A DNA stretch of 64,000 nt, from positions 1 to 64,000 of the forward strand of contig CAXKVR010000273.1 of the NCBI GenBank assembly GCA_964058845.1, read 5' to 3'. The translations under genes were made by a program, and so were the position numbers. Below, in pieces: positions 57,430 through 64,000 of the stretch (positions are counted from its first letter, which is position 1; every line of letters begins with the position of its first letter). The stretch comes from Carex sylvatica. Its lineage: Eukaryota; Streptophyta; Magnoliopsida; Poales; Cyperaceae. The notes below the pieces were generated by a model that saw nothing but the letters and a program-made list of their open reading frames with translations, did not search any database and was not told the DNA's origin.

Positions 57430-59898
57430 TCACTGGAAATTCAAGAATTGCTTTCTTGGCCTGCTAATTTCCACCCGATCTGGATCTTTCCAGTATGGAT
57501 CTCTCCTCTGCTCTCTTGGCCATGGAGGCAACCATACAGCGATTTCTCTCAGCCATTCGACATGTGGATGCTGCAGCACATGACCCATCACCCTTTCATC
57601 TCGTTGGAGTACCAAGCCCAGCGAATCTCTCTGTCTCTGGATCCGTTCCTCCTTCCACCGATGAGTTTACTCAATGGAGATCTACGGTTACTCAATCCAT
57701 TCGCCCCTCTCCAGTCCAGACCGCTTCGATTCCTGTGCATCCCACTGGATCTACTAAACCACCTCTTCCATTTTCGCTTCTGTCACACCCCACCGTTCCC
57801 TCTTCTTCCGACACGCTACATCTACCTCTCAGGGGCGAATTATAGTAATAGCTGGAGAGTTCTAAACTATCTCAAGTTTTTAAAGTATATAAAAATCTTA
57901 CTAATTTATTTCTTTCATATATATAAGTCCCTAAAGGACGTCAAATTTTTGAAAATTTTGTTGCTCTACGGGAGGTGCTGCAGCACATTTCTCATGCAAA
58001 GGTAAAGACAATTTTTTTAAAAATTGATTTTGCTAAGACCTTTGATTCGGTAAGTTGGGATTTTCTTTTTAGGGTAATGGAAGCTAGAGGTTTCCCGATT
58101 AGGTGGATTGATTGGATTCGGGTTCTATTAAATACATCATCTTCTCGGATTGTATTAAATGGCCGAATCTCGGATTATTTCAAGCACCAGCAAGGTCTCC
58201 GTCAAGGGGATCCTTTGTCTCCTATGTTGTTTATTTTGGCGGTAGATGTTCTGCAAAAAATGTTGGAGAAATCGGGTCTACTTTTATCTTTTTCTATCTC
58301 TAGGAAAATCAAGGTACCGATTCTACCGTTTCAATATGCCGATGATACGGCAATTGTAGCTTCAGCAGACACAACCACTTTGGTGACTCTAAAGGTGGTT
58401 TTGAGGCTATTTGCTCAGGTTTCGGGCTTACAAATAAATTATGATAAAAGCTCGTTCTTTCCTTTTCATATCTCTTTTAACCACATTAGAAGAGCTGCTA
58501 TTGTACTTGGATGTTCTCAAGCGGCCATGCCTACGTCGTATCTTGGTATGCCTTTGACTATTGCTAAGCCGAATAGACAGGCCTATGTCCCACTGATTGA
58601 GAAAATAAGATTGCGAATTGATGGCTGGCAAGGTAAATTTTTATCAAGGGGTGGTAGAATTCAACTCATTAAATCGGTTCTCGCTAGTGTCCCGATTTAC
58701 ATGATGACTTCCTTTCTTTTGCCGAAATGGGTGATTGATAAAATTGAACAAATGTGTCGCAATTTTCTATGGGGTCGAATGGTGGGTCAAGGCAGAGGTA
58801 TTCACTTGCTGAATTGGGAGGTATGTTGTATGCCGACCAAGTATGGAGGTTTGGGTATACCTAATTTATCGATCAGAAATACTTCTCTTCTGTTGCGATG
58901 GTGGTGGAAAGCTTACTCTGATAGACAAAGCCTATGGTCGGTTATTGCTTCTTCTATAAGAGGTATGCACTCTAGCTCGGGCACAGTGGTTTGGTTGTCA
59001 ACTGGATCTTTCTTTTGGAATCAGCTTGTTAAAATTAAGCCTTTATTTCATTGGTGTGCGGTTTGGACTGTTGGAGATGGGTTTCGGGTATCATATTGGT
59101 ATGATTCATGGGGGCTGCCCCCGATTAGATCACTCAAGGATGGTATGCAAAGGCCGATAAAACATATTATGTCTTTGAATGAGATGCTCACACGGTGGCC
59201 CATTATTTTTGACCATGCAATGAATGAAATTCCACTCTTAAGTGATACATCTGATGTCCTCACTTGGAGATGGAGTGGTTGTGGTCAGTATACTTCGGCT
59301 TCTATTTACAGTATATTGCTTACAGGTGGCCGAGAGAAATGGAGGCATGCACAGCTTTGGCGGGCTTATACTCCTTCTAAGGTGAAATTCTTTACTTGCA
59401 TGTTGCTTCATGACAAAATTCTTACACATGATGTTATGGTGAGAAGGGGTTTCACTGGTGATCCTACATGCGTAATGTGTCATTTGAACTGTTTGGAAAC
59501 ATCCTTCCACCTGTTCTTTGGGTGCAACTATGCTAGACATGTATGGGCGTGCATGAGACAGTTAGTGCAATTAGATTCATCGCCACAAAGTCTATGAGAA
59601 TTATCTTGGAGTCGGTACAAGGTATTTGTTAAGGAGCCGAAACGGGTATGGATGACTCGTGTTATGGCTGTTCTTTGGGGAGTGTGGAAGCAGCGAAATG
59701 AATGTATGTTTAGTCGACAGTGGAAACCTCCGTGGTTGCTAGCACGAGATGTCAAGGCAGAAACAGAAATGTGGCTTAAATGTTGTAAAGGCTAAGTTCG
59801 TTTTTGTTGAGAGAAGAGTATGTAGTTTTAGTTTTTTTCTGAAGTTGTAAACACATCTCCTATTGTACACCTGGTAGTCGCTACCTGGATTTCAAAAA

Positions 59899-59905
<7 letters not shown>
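57430..59905 (+). mobile_element. LINE with internal deletion (ORF1 start plus reverse transcriptase)
   Basis: A short ORF1-like frame (57495-57845, MDLSSALLAMEATIQ...) is followed by about 120 bases of unrelated-looking AT-rich sequence. Then comes an open frame entering the reverse transcriptase in its middle (57960 on: LREVLQHISHAK). The rest of ORF1, the endonuclease and the start of the reverse transcriptase are missing. Remaining blocks are FLKIDFAKTFDSVSW, GLRQGDPLSPMLF and the catalytic YADD at 58335-58346. They are followed by LPKWVIDKIEQMCRNFLWG and the zinc-binding block CVMCHLNCLETSFHLFFGC. A TGA at 59595-59597 precedes 65 more codons in the same frame, ending at 59795. The 3' end is GGTAGTCGCTACC, GGATTTC and a poly(A) run at about 59894. 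It is a non-autonomous relic. Confidence 0.9.
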
Positions 59906-59930
<25 letters not shown>

Positions 59931-59978
59931 GCCCCTATAAATATAACAAAATTAAAGATTCTCATTGTAAATTAATGA

Positions 59979-60142
59979 TAGCTAATTCTCTAAGATATCC
60001 CAACTTTTGTGTGACAGATCGTACGATGCCTTTCGGGGATAGTGGAGGGGCAAAATTATTTGTGCTTTGAGATTCGTGCATAATGTATTTGAACGGTTAA
60101 GATATTCTAAAAAAAAATTGAGATATCTCAGAGGATGCGAAT
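59979..60142. mobile_element. Mutator-type MITE of the GAATTC / GAGATATCTC family
   Basis: The right end has TTGAGATATCTCAGAGGATG followed by CGAATTC, and the left end AATTCTCTAAGATATCCCAA is its diverged complement. It matches the elements at 14088 and 40377. No exact 9-bp flank pair was found, so this copy is older. Confidence 0.65.
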
Positions 60143-60293
60143 TCTTATTTAGTCTCCTCTATATTCTAATTCTGGCTCCACCCCTACTACTTCCGACACA
60201 TACCCCAATTTTACCAACTCCCTCTAATTCACATCCAGCCCCTTCTTCTACTTCCCAACAGAGAGCCGCCAAGAAACTCTCTTCCATGAGGGC

Positions 60294-60868
60294 TCAATCC
60301 AAACACTGATCTCCATGTAAAAATGCACTTAATGCCAAAACTAATATTTTTTAATGATAGAAAATCACTTGATCTATCTTTACGGGCCATTTAAAAATAG
60401 TAATTTACTACTTATTTAAAAAAAAAAATTGTATAAATTACATTTTCAAGTACATTTTCACATGAATATCATATTCAATAGTTAGGATTGACTATTTAAA
60501 TATTAAAAATGAAAATATAGATCCATAGTATTGAGCGATGTGCGCTTTGCATAGTTGTAGCTTCACTCACAATTTTCTTATATAAAGATGCCCAATTTGA
60601 TTGTCCCTTAAAATTTAATAGTTATAAATCTGAATGTCTGTTGAGATAAAGATGTACAAAAAAAATAGAATGCATATTACAATAACTCATTTTATTTCGA
60701 TCTTACAAATTTATGATAGTGGTACCATAATATGGACCCCAGTTTCAGTAGTAGAACAACTATATAGACTTTGTTTTTGTCATCGAGACATAACTTCTTC
60801 AATGATTACAAAACAGCCTTTTTCAATGGAGAGCTGGCCTGCCACACCGATGGCTACAGACAACAATT
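60294..60868 (-). pseudogene. Duplicated 3' end of the oxidoreductase gene
   Basis: This block matches 50443-51010 in the same orientation. It contains about half of the downstream foldback MITE, the intergenic spacer, and the last 29 or so codons of oxidoreductase exon 7 (60781-60868). Over the last 125 bases I count only about four differences. The TGA stop position now reads TTA... on the minus strand's flank and the copy has no upstream exons or promoter, so it is a gene fragment. It breaks off within the codons for GLLSV. Confidence 0.88.
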
Positions 60869-61930
60869 GAAAACAAATAGGTGAGTTTAGAGAAATTTGA
60901 CTCGCGGGATGGTAATGGAGTTCGAAAAAACAAATACCTACGTCTCCGGAACTTCGCAACCTCTTCTAGATGCGCCTTTCTATTACTCAATATGAAAGGA
61001 TTACAACTTGTGAACTGTTGAGCCCTTACGATCTAAGCGGGAAGTCAATCGACCAACTAGAGATGAGAACTGTTGAGTCCTTATAACCAAGAAAAGTTAC
61101 TCGGCCTACTAGAGATGAGAACAAGGTCTCTAAGTTTAAAGCTACTCAAGAGAAACACTTAATAAATCAATCTAACTTAATCTAACTCAATATTAGTGAA
61201 ATGGGTTTGAGTTTGTTTGAGGGATATTGAAGTTTTAAGCTCAATCAACAATGGAGAAACCAAGCTCACAGAATAGCAGTGTTTTTGAAAGTTAGGGTCG
61301 GCTGGATTGCTTTGGGAGGAAGCCCAAAGCCTATTTATAGAAACAGCTCAAAAATGAGCTGATTGACTTAAAACGTTACAACGTTTTAGTTCAATTTGAA
61401 TTTAGCTTTTCTTTTCTGTGAAATCGATCAAAACGTCTGTAACATTTTACGATAACGATTGATCTCTGTAAAAACTTAATCAAAAACATGATTTTTGAAA
61501 AACTTTGATTTAATTAAATCGTTACAACGTTTATAAAACGTCTGTAACGTTTGTGGTTAAATCTGAGTTTGATTAAGCTGTTCCTTAGTGTTTTCTTATA
61601 AGGTCAATCGTTACAACGTTTGTATCATGTAAAACAACATCAAACACACTTTACCAAGATTAAAATATTACAAGTTAAATTTTTGATAAATGTCTTCATG
61701 ATTTCTTTAGTTCATGAAATCCATATTGCAATTCTAATTAGCTTGAACCTGCATAACTCTAAAATAAAATTAGAACAAATCGTAAAATTCAATAATTGTA
61801 TGTTTTGCAAATTAGTCAAATAGACGAAAAAGATTATTGCTACAACCAGCAACTTTTCTAATTGAACCTTATTCTCATGCTTGTTTTTCCAAAGGCTATA
61901 TGCATCAAATGTTTTGGATAAATGTCCTTG
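60869..61930. other. Repeat-derived region with ACGTTACAACGTT words
   Basis: Begins at the duplication breakpoint. It has repeated CTAGAGATGAGAAC words (61058 and 61110) and, from 61372 to 61620, several copies of CGTTACAACGTTT and CGTCTGTAACGTTT. This recalls non-coding transposon sequence, but no ends or protein were found. Confidence 0.4.
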
Positions 61931-61934
61931 GTTT

Positions 61935-62520
61935 TCTGTAATATCTGTGGTCTTCTAGTGAAATTCGACGATTAGTGGAGAATTTGGGGGGTTTCTAGAT
62001 TGCTACTGATTCGCAGTCTTATGAATGTCATGATTTGAAAATTCTTCGAGTTAAAATTGGGGTTCCTGATATGTCTGTCATACCACCATGTCGTTGATTA
62101 CAATTCACTAACGAGGATAAGTCGGTTACTTATCATGATTGCTATGTTTTTGTTGAAGATGGTTCTACTCTCCTGGGTCAACAATGGCAAAAGGTTCCTC
62201 TTCAGGCAGTGCTACCGCCACCCACTACAGTGCCCCCCTATATCATCTATTGAGGTGTTACCCCCTTTTCCTCCTCCTCATGTTTCTTCTAAACCAACTT
62301 CTGGGGTATTACCCCCTCCTCCTGTTACTCTTCCGCCAAAACCAATCTCTTCTAATTCAACCAGTAACCGATTTCATGTGTTTGCTGATGCAGACCTAGA
62401 AATCTCGGGTTATGACAATGACCCACCTAATGATCCAATAACTAACAATGTCCCTTCTGATCAGCCTAATAGTGGCCATTCTGCCTTTTTAGATCATGAT
62501 CCTTGAGATCAATCTGAGCC
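61935..62520 (+). pseudogene. LINE ORF1-like fragment (gag-like, DUF4283 type)
   Basis: Broken coding sequence on the plus strand. NLGGF, IATDSQSYECHDLKILRVKI, GVPDMSVIPP and SVTYHDCYVFVEDGSTLL resemble the end of the DUF4283 region of plant LINE ORF1. A shift into a second frame follows with a Pro-rich linker and SNRFHVFADADLE, like the ORF1 tail, up to a stop at 62504-62506. Stops are present (after NLGGF and after IPPCR). The assignment rests on block order and is moderate. No reverse transcriptase follows. Confidence 0.5.
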
Positions 62521-63380
62521 CCATGCTTCTGCTCTTGCCGAGTCTCTCCTCTTGGCCCATGCTTCTGTTCCTGGCGATATTGTTGCTACCACAAATCTAG
62601 GTATTGGGAAATGGTGTCAAGTGAGAGTATTATCTCTTTCCCACAAATATAAGTAGAGAAAAAGAACTGGTCCTCAGAGATCATGAGGTTAGCATAAAAG
62701 GTTCGGGTGAGTAAATCGGTATACGGTTTACTACACTTGAGTAGGTTATCCCAATTTCAATGCATTATATACTCAATCAATTTGGCATCCTCTTTATGAG
62801 AAAAGGTAACCGTGGATTTATCGAAATAGAAACAATCAGTCAATTTTCAGGTTTGAAATTGGCCAATAAAGTTGTGATGGGCTCTCGCATTACGGAATAG
62901 GTAGTTGTTTGAACGGTGAATAACCCAATTTGGTTGTGCATGACCTCTACTACCTTCACCCGATTCGGTTTGGGATCGTTTCTTTGGTGCCATTGAAAGA
63001 GAGAGAAAATAAAAAATTTATCGATTGACGAATTGATCGCAAATCCAAGAAGAGAAGAACGAAAGAAACACCTTCGTGAAGCTGGATCGTCGATCAAACG
63101 GTTGGATGGCCAGATTTGGAGAGGTGGTGTAAATTAGGGTTCTTGAGAGAGAGAAGAGAAGAGAGAGAGAGATGGTGATTTTTGAGAGAAGATTTGAGTA
63201 GATGGAAGAGAGGAGAGGAGAACGGGCTACAAAGCTCTTGAAATAGTGAAGGATTGTGACCGGAGTAGTGAGAAAGAGAGAGAGAGGCGGCAGAGAAAGA
63301 AGAGAGAATTAGAGAGAAGAGATGAAACGGTGTGAGAGAAGGAAGGAGAAGGGACGGGTCGGATCCGTATTTAATATTTT
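62521..63380. other. Non-coding region with a GA-rich tract
   Basis: A long purine-rich (GAGA) stretch runs from about 63145 to 63350. No gene recognised; the weak minus-strand frame at 62840-63097 has no recognisable family. Confidence 0.4.
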
Positions 63381-63389
63381 TTACCGTAA

Positions 63390-63970
63390 AACATTGCCAA
63401 CGTTTCCCAAACGTTTCTAATATTTTTCAAACGTTGCCAACGTTTGGCCTCTAACTCAAAAGCACTGTTTTGTTGAAATTCGAATTTCTAGAAGACTGTG
63501 AATTTATTTAAATTGTTACCAACGATTTTTAAACGTTACAACGTTTTAACTCAATCTTAAAGTTCACAAACTTAACAATTTTAAAAAATTCATAAGTTCT
63601 GAGAACTCTTGTATCGTTACAACGTTTGGATGACAACGTTATAACGTTTTATCTAAATTTGAGTTCTCAGAATTTACACATCTTAAGTATGCATATGTGA
63701 CTAAAAACGTTACAATATTTTTCAGGAACGTTACAACGTTTTTTAGGAATGTTACAACGTTTTGTGTCAGACTTGGAAACTTCGAATTTTCACAAGTGTG
63801 TGCATGCATAATGGAATTAATCTTTATAATATTTTACAGGAACATTACAACATGTTCTACAAAGTAATCAGACTTGGAAATTTTAAATTTTCACTAGTCT
63901 CTGCATGCATATAGGAATTAAATGTTACAATGTTATCCAAGAATGTTACAACGATTTCTACAAAATAATC
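63390..63970. repeat. Interspersed ACGTTACAACGTT-type repeat
   Basis: More than ten variants of AACGTTACAACGTTTT or AACGTTGCCAACGTTT, spaced irregularly in AT-rich DNA, with a larger repeat unit (AATCAGACTTGGAAA...TTTTCAC) from about 63768 to the window end. The same words occur at 61372-61620. Probably part of one larger element extending past the window. Confidence 0.65.
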
Positions 63971-64000
63971 AGACTTGAAAACTTCAAATTTTCACAAGTT

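Noticed and set aside
57448..58005. 185-residue plus-strand frame
   Set aside because: It overlaps the LINE ORF1 frame and the deletion filler in another reading frame and has no recognisable domain.
62840..63097. 85-residue minus-strand frame with DPKPNRVKVVEV
   Set aside because: No recognisable domain or splice partner; it lies in repeat-derived DNA.

Overview
The window is nuclear DNA of a flowering plant. The three well-supported genes have many short exons with GT-AG introns. Their products belong to families that are routine in angiosperms, and the rest of the window is AT-rich DNA full of plant-type transposable elements (hAT, Mutator-like and Tourist elements, a Ty1/copia relic, several LINEs and a fragment of an Au-type SINE). 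I see no bacterial or organellar gene arrangement, no rRNA or tRNA gene and no CRISPR array. The species cannot be fixed from the sequence.

Layout. 1-2.7 kb: duplicated AT-rich repeats, one interrupted by a MITE. 2.7-4.3 kb: a decayed Ulp1-protease-like gene of the kind carried by plant transposons. 4.8-8 kb: small hAT and foldback elements and a 34-base poly(G) run. 8.3-10.1 kb (minus): an intact three-exon 2-oxoglutarate/Fe(II) dioxygenase gene with a TATA box. 10.6-23.9 kb: hAT MITEs, four LINE remnants (one split by a hAT insertion), a Mutator-type MITE and a Tourist-like element. 23.9-26.2 kb (minus): a Ty1/copia element with one LTR and nonsense mutations. 26.2-28.8 kb: six foldback elements end to end. 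29.6-34.1 kb: hAT elements, another foldback element and minisatellites. 34.9-38.5 kb: a 3.6-kb hAT element with a broken transposase. 39.5-40.6 kb: a GC-rich hAT MITE and a Mutator-type MITE with exact target duplications.

40.9-45.3 kb (plus): a ten-exon DUF676-type serine esterase/lipase gene whose eighth intron carries a foldback element and a SINE fragment. 45.6-46.5 kb: a hAT element. 48.1-49.3 kb (minus): a possible two-exon orphan gene. 50.9-54.4 kb (minus): a seven-exon Gfo/Idh/MocA-type oxidoreductase gene with a Mutator-type MITE in intron 1. 54.6-56.7 kb: a 2.1-kb giant foldback element whose two arms are tandem arrays of a 177-bp unit. 57.4-59.9 kb: an internally deleted LINE. 60.3-60.9 kb: a duplicate of the 3' end of the oxidoreductase gene. 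61.9-62.5 kb: a LINE ORF1 relic. 61.4-64 kb: repeats built on an ACGTTACAACGTT word.

The three main genes are unrelated single loci; nothing suggests a shared pathway. The window is chiefly a record of nested small-transposon activity. The strongest candidates for something undescribed are the foldback elements that share an inner sequence but not their ends, and the 54.6-56.7 kb foldback with satellite-like arms.
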